DNA from: Flammula alnicola
Taxonomy: Eukaryota; Basidiomycota; Agaricomycetes; Agaricales; Strophariaceae
Assembly: GCA_015499995.1 (NCBI GenBank)
Contig: JADNRV010000688.1
Location: forward strand, 1-17,503
Direction: 5' to 3'
Length of the DNA: 17,503 nt
Shown here in pieces: positions 1-8,994 of this stretch (position 1 is the first letter of the stretch; each line of letters begins with the position of its first letter). The notes under the pieces were generated by a model, which searched no databases, was not told the DNA's origin, and saw only the letters and a list, made by a program, of their open reading frames with translations. The position numbers and the translations under genes are program-made.

Positions 1-316
1 TCTTGTCTTCCACTTCCACATCCCACAAACATTGCCCAAAGCCACATACATGTCCGAAGAATAACAACCTTCATTTTATGCTAACTTAGCTAAGTATTCA
101 GCCAAACATGGGTATGTGTTGAAGCGACATCGTTATCCTCAGCGGCCGTTTACAAACATAACAATCCTGCAGGGAATGCAACATCTCTGGAGTCTCTCAT
201 GATGGATTTGGATCTTGCCCCGGGATCTAAGTGCTTCATCAAGACTTGACTTGGCGACAATACCTCTGGTAAACCATCTACGCCGTTCTACTCTTCACTG
301 AGAACTCCGCTGCACA
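1..316. other. Upstream region of the ABM-like gene; no gene seen
   Basis: No coding exon can be supported here. The few ATGs (for example near 51 and 108) open only very short frames. The stretch most likely holds the promoter and 5' leader of the plus-strand gene that starts at 317. No clear TATA box was found. Confidence 0.4.
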
Positions 317-1080
317 ATGACTCTCGTTGAAATTGCTTGCTTCAACAGCACAAAGGCTTACCAGGAAGACCATTCTCTCCTCAACGAGACAGCTAGGAGG
401 CTGAAGCAGTTCGCCGGACTTAACAGGTATTTCACGCCATTTATACACCGATACGGCGATTAAGGACCCTTTATTCAGGTTGTATCTGGGATGGCAGGTC
501 GAGCCAGACACAACGATCGCCTACGTTCTCAACAGTGCGTTATTCCTTCTTGCTATTTTCTTACTATATCTAACCTTTCACTTAGTATGGGAAAGTTATG
601 ACCATTACATCGCCGCCGGAAAAGAGAAAGAATACTCTGAAACCTTCGCTACATTCCAGCCTGCGCTGGACGGTACCTACGCTGACATCAGCGTAATTAT
701 GATTCCGTTTACTTCTGGTCCCGAAGAAGCTGTCGGTGCGCCAATTACAGAAATTGTCTTGGCTGGCTTGAAGGAAGGGAAGAGCGAGGCCGACCTTTCG
801 ACGCTCTTCGACTCAATTTCGAGCACCGGGAAACTGATTGGGCATCACTGGGGTCCGATCCGGGATAAGGAGAATCAATTTGCATTGCTCGTTGGGTGGA
901 ACTCGGTTGAAGTAAGGTTTTTCATCCAATAAACTTGGTGATATCGTGACTGATGTGATCTGCACTTTGCAGTTTCACTATGAAGTTGCTCAAACTGAGA
1001 TTTTCTCCGAAGTGATTGACAAAGGAGATAGCACTTTGCTTGATCCCAAGATAGCACATGTTAAGTTCACGGAGATGTAA
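317..1080 (+). CDS. ABM-like dimeric alpha/beta-barrel protein
   Basis: The gene has four exons, 317-426, 479-534, 586-911 and 973-1080, which join in phase with GT..AG introns of 51-60 nt and give about 199 residues. The start MTLVEIACF is the first ATG of exon 1 and reads straight into a beta-strand. Two similar halves are visible. The N-terminal unit has LYLGWQVE and then WESYDHY (about residues 38-62). The C-terminal unit has HHWGP and LLVGWNSVEFHY (about 142-167). GW followed by W/V-E-S/F-x-x-Y is typical of fungal proteins of the antibiotic-biosynthesis-monooxygenase, dimeric ferredoxin-like fold. There is no signal peptide or membrane segment, so it is probably cytosolic. ABM proteins oxidise or cyclise small aromatic or polyketide substrates, often without a cofactor, but many fungal members are uncharacterised, so catalysis here is an inference. 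It converges on the FAD oxidase gene, with 330 bp between the stop codons. Confidence 0.72.
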
Positions 1081-1410
1081 TATAAAAGGACCTGTTACAT
1101 CGTGCAATGAATTCAAGTCACTAAGCCTGACTTAAACACCAGATACCCTTCTTAAAATGCATGCAGTCCATGGATCATATCCGTTAGAGGAAAAGAGTGG
1201 TTACATCAATGCTGCTTACTCCTTACTTTCAGTCATACGTCAATCGGTATTCAGCGGAACTTATTCGGAAGTTGGAACCAGATAGTTCAAATACTGACAT
1301 GAACTGGCTGAAGGAAGGTTCTGAGAATTTAATTGTAATGTGAATAATATATAGTATATGCGAATGAGGCGATAACGAAACTTTTAATGATATAAAATAG
1401 GTCTACCGCC
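1081..1410. other. Convergent 3' intergenic region
   Basis: This lies between the stop codons of the ABM-like gene (+) and the FAD oxidase gene (-). It is AT-rich near 1340-1400, as expected for the 3' ends and polyadenylation signals of both genes. No exon or repeat was recognised. Confidence 0.5.
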
Positions 1411-3185
1411 TCAGAAGAACTTCCACCCGTGCGTCAGGTTAGTGACACCTTGGGGATCATACTTGTTCTGAATCAACCTCAGCGCGGGCAGGTTGGAACC
1501 GAAAAGAAGGGAGGTAGGGGTATCATACGAAGCATAGTTGGGGTAGAGAATACCCACAGGCGGCTCGACCTGCTGGAATCCACCGGCTGAGGAGGCAGCG
1601 AAGTCGCGGACGTTGAAGTTGACCGTCTTCAGGAGGTCAAAGAAGAACGAGTCCTCCGTAGCATCAGTCCACGACATACCAACGACTGAAGGCGCAAGGA
1701 AATTTCCGGGCCTATGGAAATAAGCGGCGGGGCCGTTGGGTTGGTGGTTGAAGATATTAGGAAGAAGGGGCTCGACGGCCAAGGTGAACGCCACGGCAGA
1801 GTGATTCCATGCAGTTGCTCCGTGTGTCTGAAGAAGATGCGAAAACGGTTAACGCGTTGAAAAAATGAAGGCTGTTCATCGACTTACAGTGACTTGATTC
1901 GCGATCTCAGCCAGGACAGGAACAGTGTAGTTCTGGATCGAAATCGAGCGCCAGAGAGCCCGGGGAGCGATCTCAGGACCGTTAAATGCGCTCACTAGAC
2001 GGGTGAGGGAGGTGACAGAAAGCGATGATGAGACGGAAGGGACGGCGAGGAGTTGGTCAAAGGTGCCTGCGGGAGGAGATGGCCCGTGGAAGTAGTAGAA
2101 AACAGAGATAAAGAGACCTGATGGTTGTTGTATATTAGGTCTCATATACGCTAAGGCTCATAATGGGGCGAGGCGTACCTCCGAATGACGGATCAAAACC
2201 GTATGTTACTCCGATGACAGCCTTGGGGTTGGTGTTGGTATCCTGGAAATCACTGATCGCTTGGGAAAGATTGGCGATGTTATCAGTGCCGTTTACGACG
2301 ACAAGTCCTCCCCAAACAGCGGGCTGCTCGACAACTTTGTACGTGATAGTCGTGACAACGCCGAAGTTGTTTCCTCCTCCCTAATCGCAATCGTAAGCAA
2401 GTTATACAGAAGCAAAACCAAGGGATATCGCACCTTGAGACCGAAGAACAGATCAGCATTAGAGGTGTTTGTGGCAGTCACCACCTTGCCAGTGGGAAGC
2501 GCCACCTCAAACGCAACGACGGTATCGCAAGATACACCAACTTGGTTCGTAAGCCAAGAGTAACCTCCTCCGAGGGTGAATCCACCAACACCGACCCCAG
2601 AAACACGACCAGCAGCAATAGAGACGTTGAATGGCTCCAACTGCGAATAAGCATGCTCCGACTGCTGCCCAGTGCCGACTTCAGCTGTTCCGGTTGAAGC
2701 ATTGTAGACTGCCCCGTTGAAGCGAGACATCGTGATTTGAACTCCAGGGGTGGAGCTCCAGCCCGGGTTGGTGGCGTGTCCACCAGATTTGACGGCGTAG
2801 GGGGTACGTGTGTTACCAACAATCTTTAACTGTTGAAAGAATGAGCTAAGTTGAGTGAAGAACTCCAAAATTACGCGACTTACGATCGTCGCCGCGTCCT
2901 GGGGAGTCCCGGGTTGAACACTGCAGGTCGCATTCTGGGAGCTTGATGAATAGGCGTGGAAGATATCGGTGGCGTATTGCGATGATCCTAATCATGATGG
3001 AAATCTAGGTCAACTCCAAGTAAAGGAAAAAGTTGAAGTTACTGACCAGGATAGAAAACCGCTGAAGCAGGGGAAATGCTGCGCTCAATTTGCTTGCAGG
3101 TACCATTATAGCTCGCAGCTAACGCGCTGGATGCGAGTGAAAGGGCAGATACGAGAGCCAAGCTTTTCGCTGTGAACGATCCCAT
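1411..3185 (-). CDS. Secreted FAD-linked oxidase, BBE/PCMH family
   Basis: Six exons (3185-3047, 2987-2884, 2829-2434, 2380-2179, 2117-1888, 1827-1411) join in phase and give about 495 residues, normal for the family. A signal peptide is visible (residues 1-23, ending SSALA), followed by several N-glycosylation sequons, so the protein is probably secreted. The PCMH-type FAD domain has IVGNTRTPYAVKSGGH, whose His99 is the usual covalent flavin ligand. It continues through GVGVGGFTLGGGYSWL (about 159-174) and GGGNNFGVV (about 214). The C-terminal BBE motif is YPNY...LLFGSN...KYDP (about 452-482). The second flavin ligand, the Cys of the family's CPTxGVGG segment, is replaced by Val at about residue 157, so single covalent attachment is expected. 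Family members oxidise alcohols, sugars or alkaloid- and terpenoid-like intermediates with O2; the substrate here is unknown. Its position between an ABM-like gene and a terpene synthase suggests secondary metabolism. Confidence 0.9.
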
Positions 3186-3250
3186 CGTTGCAGAAGGTCA
3201 ATGAACTTCAGGAGCTGCCGACGAATTTTCGACGACCTTCACCTGGTACA

Positions 3251-3257
3251 TTTTATA
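3251..3257 (-). promoter_or_regulatory. TATA-like box of the FAD oxidase gene
   Basis: On the minus strand the sequence reads TATAAAA, about 66-72 nt upstream of the FAD oxidase start codon at 3185. Motif and distance both fit a core promoter. This is a motif match only. Confidence 0.45.
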
Positions 3258-4012
3258 CACCTCTTGAAGCGGCCGCTCGCGTAATGCCTCTGAAGCAAAG
3301 TGACATGTTTCAAGTATTCACGGAATCCTTTACCACGGTCGATGAGGTCGAAATCACTTGGAGCAATATTGCGAGTGACTGCCGACACATGCCAACTGTC
3401 GGACTGTCAGGGGCGGCTGATGGCCGACAGGATCGACTTGAATTTACCCACATCAGACAGTCATTTTGTGGCAATGACAGTGTATCAAGAAAAGTGTGCG
3501 GCAGAGTACCAGTGAGATGTTATGTAGATGCGAGCGCTGCTGCGTCGTCGTCGGAAGAATGCAGAGTTCGCATTTCGGGCAGTGGTACGCGGCGTCTGTT
3601 TCCGCCCGATCTCTTTGTAAAGGAGTTTAGTCACATATTACATATGCATAGACGAGGTACGTACGCACGACGTATATGTATGTATCACACTGAGAGTTTG
3701 TGACATTCCGCAGCGCATATCGCCATTGTTCATGACCTTGAAATTTCCGGATATCCTTCTATGCCAAAAGGAAACTCCGTCATGGCCCTGTAAATCATCA
3801 GCAGGGTGGGATATATCGCCAAGAGGGTGTATCCACCCGGACCATCCCAATCGCGAACGTCTCAGATTGCAATGAGCCTAACCTGCGGTGAAGCCGAGTC
3901 CTGAGGCTATGTACAACGAAAACTCCCAGAAATTCCTTACAATTTTTTCTTAACGCCACGGGGAGGTTCCTTCGTTTAGAAACTTCCATTCCATACTATG
4001 ACAAGGCCAATG
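3258..4012. other. Gene-poor region upstream of the FAD oxidase gene
   Basis: Open frames on both strands are short and have no recognisable domain, no convincing codon bias and no plausible intron chain. The part nearest 3258 is probably the FAD oxidase promoter. The rest holds nothing I can identify. Confidence 0.4.
3382..3429. repeat. Three CCGACA hexamers, one inverted
   Basis: CCGACA occurs at 3382-3387 and 3424-3429, with its reverse complement TGTCGG at 3397-3402. The first two form a 6-bp inverted repeat around 9 nt. They lie about 200-245 nt upstream of the FAD oxidase start, so a regulator-binding site is possible, but the motif is short and chance is not excluded. Confidence 0.25.
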
Positions 4013-4424
4013 TCAATACTTAAGACATATCTTCCGCATGATAAATAAATGTGCAATACCTACTGATGTCGGATCTAGTCGCAAAGAGGCAATAGTGAGG
4101 TAGTGAGTTGGAGGCGGCGAAGCCTTGAGGCGGCCAATACACGGTCCCTTGCATCGCTCCATAACAGTGGGCACCGCCACTGTACCAGGTGATTGGGGGA
4201 TATAAGAACATGGCTTGAAGAAAATTGGACAGAGGGTCGAGATAGACCATCGTAGTAGGAAAAAAGAGGAGAAAGGTGGGAAAGAAACCAGCAACGTTGA
4301 CCTTCGATTTAATGACTGCCTGCTCGGAGGGATCAAGTGACTTCCACGACTGTGCAATGCTTCGACAGAAGCACGACCTTCTGTAAGCCAACACCCACGC
4401 AGGCCGTCTGTCAAAACTTATCAA
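4013..4424 (-). pseudogene. Possible decayed HMG-box-like fragment
   Basis: One minus-strand frame is open for about 134 codons. Its N-terminal part reads RRPAWVLAYRR, then SIAQSWKSLDPSEQAVIKSK. This resembles the start of an HMG box (RPxNAWxLYR) followed by its second helix (IAxxWKxLxPxEK). The roughly 18-residue linker expected between them is missing, and the sequence after KSK turns hydrophobic and unlike the third helix. No upstream exon could be joined in phase. It may be a relic of a fungal HMG-box regulator or a chance resemblance. Confidence 0.2.
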
Positions 4425-5330
4425 TATCCAATCAAAGCCAAGCTTTGGTGTGCTGCATGGCGCTGTGAAGTATTTACCGAATTAATCAAATAACAGCCAA
4501 TTGGATGGTAGATAAAAGAGATATAATTAAACAGAAGAATGACCACAAGCAGCCAGCCTGGATAAGCTTCTGAGTTGGGTTCAAATTGGGCGTTGTGTGT
4601 ACTAGAAGAAGTCACACGAAATGGTTTTTTCCGACGAGCCAGGAATAAATCTGAAGTAGTAGCTACTACTGCTCGACAATCTTTTTTGTCCGAAGGTTCC
4701 TCGCGGTATGACGCAGTACCTAATGTCTCTACTGGAGTGTCTGCGATGAGTATGACACCGCGCGTAGGTCTTGTTTGTACTCCGGAAAACAATTTGCGAT
4801 AGATATCCCTTGTTATTTCCAGAAGACACTTCGGTGTTTTTCCACCTCCTTACAGGATTCTTCACGACTTTCCCTCCTTTTTTGTTCCCAAAAGAAATTA
4901 ATTCTCGAACATCATCGATCGCATTCGGGAATTCTTCACCATCAAAACCACACCACTGCAACTACCAAGGAAGAAATTTGACAGAAAAACTGATGGATAA
5001 AGTATACTAGTAGTCCAATTAGTGGGGCAATAGTTTGGCCGACTACCTTCAAGTTCCAAGCACTTGAGCGATACTAACTCCTTCCTCGTTTATTATACAA
5101 TTGGAGCCGTTTCAACGAACCGCTGATATTTCCAGCCTTGTCCGACTGCAACAGATCCATCTCTCGTTTCAACATTTTCTCAACATCCGACAACAGGGCA
5201 ACAACCACTACTACTTTTCAAGTTGTTTACTCATAAATATATCCTTCGATCTATATCCCTGCCGTTCAAGAGCAATATTCTTCAGTCTCTTGCAATCTCC
5301 GTCGAAGGCGAGCCCGGCCGGGACCAGCCG
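4425..5330. other. Gene-poor region, nothing identified
   Basis: Several frames of 60-120 codons are open on both strands but overlap one another, lack family motifs and do not chain through introns. Some minus-strand residues (for example the basic stretch ARRKKPF near 4630-4650) could belong to the same decayed gene as the HMG-like fragment, but this cannot be shown. Confidence 0.35.
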
Positions 5331-5358
5331 ACTTGGATGATGTGTTTATTTGGGCAAC

Positions 5359-5380
5359 ATATTTCCCCTTCGGGGAATAT
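5359..5380. repeat. Imperfect hairpin upstream of the terpene synthase
   Basis: ATATT(T)CCCC, then TTC, then GGGGAATAT: a nine-pair inverted repeat with one bulged T and a very short loop, about 260 nt before the terpene synthase start codon. It could form a cruciform or be a palindromic regulator site. No function is known. Confidence 0.35.
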
Positions 5381-5389
5381 AACTCCTGG

Positions 5390-5397
5390 CACGTGAT
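5390..5397. promoter_or_regulatory. CACGTG E-box-like site
   Basis: CACGTGAT, which on the other strand reads ATCACGTG and matches the known Cbf1-type bHLH consensus RTCACRTG. It lies about 245 nt upstream of the terpene synthase start, in its presumed promoter. This is a motif match only. Confidence 0.3.
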
Positions 5398-5577
5398 GCA
5401 CCTCATACGGCCGCTGAGGATGAACAGCCGAAAAGATCGAATATTTTCATTGTCCAGAAAATCGCCATCCAGGGGTCTTTAACTCTACCGACTCAAGGAC
5501 TGTGCCCGCTGCTATGCTCGCGAACCTAGCGTCCTGTGTCAGGCACTTCGCGGCACTGTACGGCCGTTGTAGTTGCT

Positions 5578-5586
5578 TATATTTAA
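5578..5586 (+). promoter_or_regulatory. TATA-like element of the terpene synthase gene
   Basis: TATATTTAA lies about 55-60 nt upstream of the terpene synthase ATG at 5640, a suitable place for a core promoter. A 5' leader of roughly 30 nt would follow. Confidence 0.4.
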
Positions 5587-5639
5587 CGTTTAAGAAAGTG
5601 TTTGATATTGAGCCAGAACATATCTAGACTCTTAGAAAC

Positions 5640-7305
5640 ATGTCCTACGCACCAACTGCTGAAGAACTCAAGGAATGGTCCAAGGGACCCACCCTAGAGT
5701 CTTTGTTCGGCAAGAAATTTCCCCTCTCTCGCGACCATCCAGACTGGCAGAAGCTCGAACAAGGTACGTTGAACAACTTTAAGTATGAAATTAAATCTTT
5801 AACGCTAAAGCCACAGAGAATGATCAATGGGTTGAGGAGAACTGGCAGTTCGACGATAAGGAATTGAGGGATTACCTTATGAGCAGCCAGCTGGGCCCAT
5901 TTTCATCGATGTGTAAGTTTCCTGCAGTGTTTCAAACCACCCTCATGAGATTCATATATAATACATAGGCTTCCCTTTCGCTGAGCGTGAGAAGCTTCTC
6001 TGGATTTGCCGCCTCGTTACCCTCCTTTTCTGTTTGGACGAAGACCTCGACCGACATATTAACCTTCACTTGCTACCTATTCTGAAGGCGCTTACTGCTG
6101 GAACCAAAGTTAGTCCTCCTTATGAGATGTTTCCCTCCTCCCTATTGAACAATATAATTTAGAAACCAGAAAATAACTACGCAGAGCTAGCCATTGACAA
6201 GTGCTGGAGGGCAATCGAAAAAACATCCACACCCTCAAACTTTCGCCAATTCGTCCAAATCACCCACGAATACTTCGAGTGCGTGTTCTCAAACCTCTGT
6301 GGCGCAGTGCTTAATCTTCATTGGTATAGTTCGCATGGCCAAATCCCTTATGAAAACTTTGAACAATATGTTGGTGCTCGCCGCACAAATGTCGGAGCAG
6401 TCAGTCAGCATTCTTTCGCCATTTTTTCCCGGCTGAACGTCTTCCAGTACTTCATGTGGGCATGCCTTCGCTATGCCGCGGACATTAATCTCACAGACGA
6501 GGAGCTCGCGAATCCTCTGGTCAAGCGTCTAGAGGATATCGCTGGTTGTGAGTCGTCTTCCGTTTCAATTTTAGTTCCACTTTGCTGACATCAACTTCAG
6601 TCCACGTCGCATTCACTAACGATCTCATCAGCTACACCAAGTGAGTCAACACTTACCATTTACGATGATGCATTATTGACATCCCCCCCTCCAGGGAATA
6701 CCTTACGGATACCGCTACCAATAATATCCTCACTCTCCTCCAGCGCAACGATGGCCTTACTCCTGCTGAAGCCGAGGCTAAGCTCAGACGGGAGATCAAG
6801 AAGGCGGAAACTGACTACGCAGTAGCCGCTCGTGATGTGCTCGACCACCCCGTGCTTGGGAAAAACGAAGGAATCCGAAAGTTGGTGCTTAACATCCCTT
6901 ATGGCATGGGGGGTAACGTGAGTTTCAAGTCGTAATGTTTTCACCCGTCGTCTGACGACATTTTCTTTTTATCATAGGCTTGGTGGTCCCTCGTCGTGAG
7001 TATTCAGCTCTACTAAACTCCGATGCAACCGTGTACTGATTCGAACATACGCAGACTAAGCGATATAATGTTGATCCTGTCAACCACCCTCTTCCTCAGG
7101 TCCAGATAAACATTGATCCCGCGATGCCTTATCACCCATGCGCGGCGCCCTTCCTCGACGGTCCCACCAAAGTCCGTACCCCTGTCGTCAAGGCAAGCCA
7201 CCAGGCTCCTTACCAAAGCTTCTTCTCTAGTTGGAGCCTTTGGTTCCACAGCAGCCTCCTTTTTCTCTGGAAACTCCTGCTAAGGCGGTGAAGCTTCAGG
7301 CTTAA
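5640..7305 (+). CDS. Class I terpene synthase (sesquiterpene synthase-like)
   Basis: Nine exons (5640-5763, 5817-5912, 5969-6108, 6163-6547, 6601-6640, 6695-6917, 6978-6995, 7055-7171, 7231-7305) join in phase and give about 405 residues. All hallmarks of a fungal class I cyclase are visible. The first metal-binding motif is DEDLD (97-101, form DExxD). A probable diphosphate-sensing segment is GARRTNVG (191-198). The second metal motif is NDLISYTKE (255-263), matching NDxxSxxxE exactly. The RY pair is at 345-346, about 82 residues beyond the NSE motif, as usual. Such enzymes ionise a prenyl diphosphate with Mg2+ and cyclise it; farnesyl diphosphate is the likeliest substrate but is not proven by sequence. 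The last intron (7172-7230) is my preferred model because it has a CTTAC branch point and a pyrimidine tract. Without it translation ends at 7291 with a different tail. Exon 7 is only 18 nt. There is no signal peptide, so it is cytosolic. Confidence 0.9.
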
Positions 7306-8994
7306 ATTGAAGCGGTAGCCTAAAATCTTGGGTTTTTATATTATAGCACACACTAGACGCCGTCAAAGGCACATCACGTCGCATTCATTATTTACCTTTC
7401 TCGACTTGTACACGCAGCGCATGCAGCAACATATGGCTTTTTATACATGACATATGCAAATTTATTACGACTGGAACCATTCACATCTGAATTGAAATAT
7501 AAGCTGGGAATGGGGTTCCATTCAATCCTATGACGCTTAGGGCTGCGGCGAGGGAACTACGGGCGCTTACTGTTTAGCGCCCGCTGTATCGATGATAATG
7601 GCGCTTGCCTCTGAATCACCTCAGGTAATAACCAGGCCATTAATTTGTGAGGGTAAGTTGAAACTCTTCTCACTTTTCTGCTCAGTGCGGCATCCAAGCA
7701 TGCAGGACGTGATAGTGAGCGGGTCTAATTCTTTCTCACGACGCATGGTCACTGCACAAGTGTATGTAGCCTCCATTACCACGACTACATCCCGAGGTTA
7801 GATGGCTGGCTATACCAAATGGGTGAAGTCAGGTTTAACACATTATGATGCAAAAGACACACCTATGCCGTTAGAATTGGGTATCGGTTCATCCGCCAGA
7901 GAGTGTCCCAAATGCACATCGGACTTCTCTTATGGCGCCACCGGTGTTGAGATCCTGGAATCAGAAAATCTATAGATACGCCTTGAGGGAGGACTCTGCG
8001 AGCCAGAAATACCATTTCTGCGTCCTATCTCCTTAGTTGCTGGTTGTAGGTTTCTACTTACTTTTCTTCCAGTAAACCGTAAGCTTTTTCCAGACTTGGG
8101 AATCGTCAGGAGGTATACGATGTCTGATCGAACGAAGGTCTTTTGGTCGCCTACGACCAACCATCTTCACGATTTAACGCCGCCATTGAACCCCCGTCCC
8201 GACAACGGACTTGAAATAACGTCGAATATGGGCAAAAAGACTAGCGATGCGAACGAGCGACGGAAGGAAAGTTCTGCATGGAACCTCTCCGGAAATCCCC
8301 ACTTACATTCCATACGGAAAAAGATGGCTTCGTGTGCAGGAATTCTTTCCGAGTCCGTGCTCCAACCATTAGCAGCGAGGGCAATGGATATCATTAGAGG
8401 CTTCGGTCGGAAACGAGTTTAGCGACAGAAGAGGTGCACTTGAAGGGACGGAAAGCCGTCTGTGTAAGTCTGGGTCTGGCAAAAGCGGACGAGTGAATTG
8501 AGATCTATGACGTCTTATTCCAATCCTTTATGTGAAACTTCTGAGACTACTTAGGCTGGACGAAGTTTGTTCTTGCCCGAATCGAAATATTTTCCAAATG
8601 CCCCACGCTTCAAGGAATCTCCTACAGGTACCTGCTGGGCAGCAGCGTCGCTTTATATGACATGAGCAGGACAATACATGTGCGAATTGAAAAGCGCAAG
8701 ACATCGAAACAGAGGCATAATGCGCGTGAGGGTTCGTGTGTGCCTGGGCCTACCGCGGCACCACCGCTGCTTTCACGACGTCATTTCAGACAACATATAA
8801 GCGGACGCCGGAGACGGGGCTGGAGTAAATTACACTTGAACTACGACTACCATCTGCAAGAACAAGAACATATCGGACCAATATCGAGTATTCAAGGGAA
8901 AAAAACACTTGTATGGATCCAATTGATCTACCCGTTATTGGATATAATGGATAGTGGCGGGCTAAAATTCTTAAACAGTTCATCTATTTTCGAC
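7306..8994. other. Intergenic region, no gene supported
   Basis: This 1.69-kb gap lies between the terpene synthase and the methyltransferase. Its open frames (for example 7592-7801 and 8096-8422 on the plus strand) are short, show no domain and do not chain through introns. Its right end must hold the methyltransferase promoter. One perfect 8-bp hairpin is listed separately. No transposon ends were recognised. Confidence 0.45.
7560..7583. repeat. Perfect 8-bp inverted repeat
   Basis: CGGGCGCT, 8-nt loop, AGCGCCCG. This GC-rich perfect stem stands about 255 nt after the terpene synthase stop codon. It may form a hairpin in a long 3' transcript or be a footprint of a lost element. Function unknown. 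Confidence 0.4.

Noticed and set aside
3188..3703. Open frame of 171 codons on the plus strand
   Set aside because: It overlaps the presumed promoter of the minus-strand oxidase, has no recognisable motif, low complexity patches (AAASSS) and no plausible exon partner; it looks like chance.
4421..4961. Minus-strand frames of about 120 codons upstream of the HMG-like fragment
   Set aside because: No exon could be joined in phase to the HMG-like segment, and no domain was recognised, so they are not called as a gene.
8662..8994. Upstream in-frame extension of the methyltransferase (111 more residues)
   Set aside because: The frame is open, but the sequence is unlike any isoaspartate methyltransferase and the conserved MAWFSTGRTN start at 8995 gives exactly the family length.
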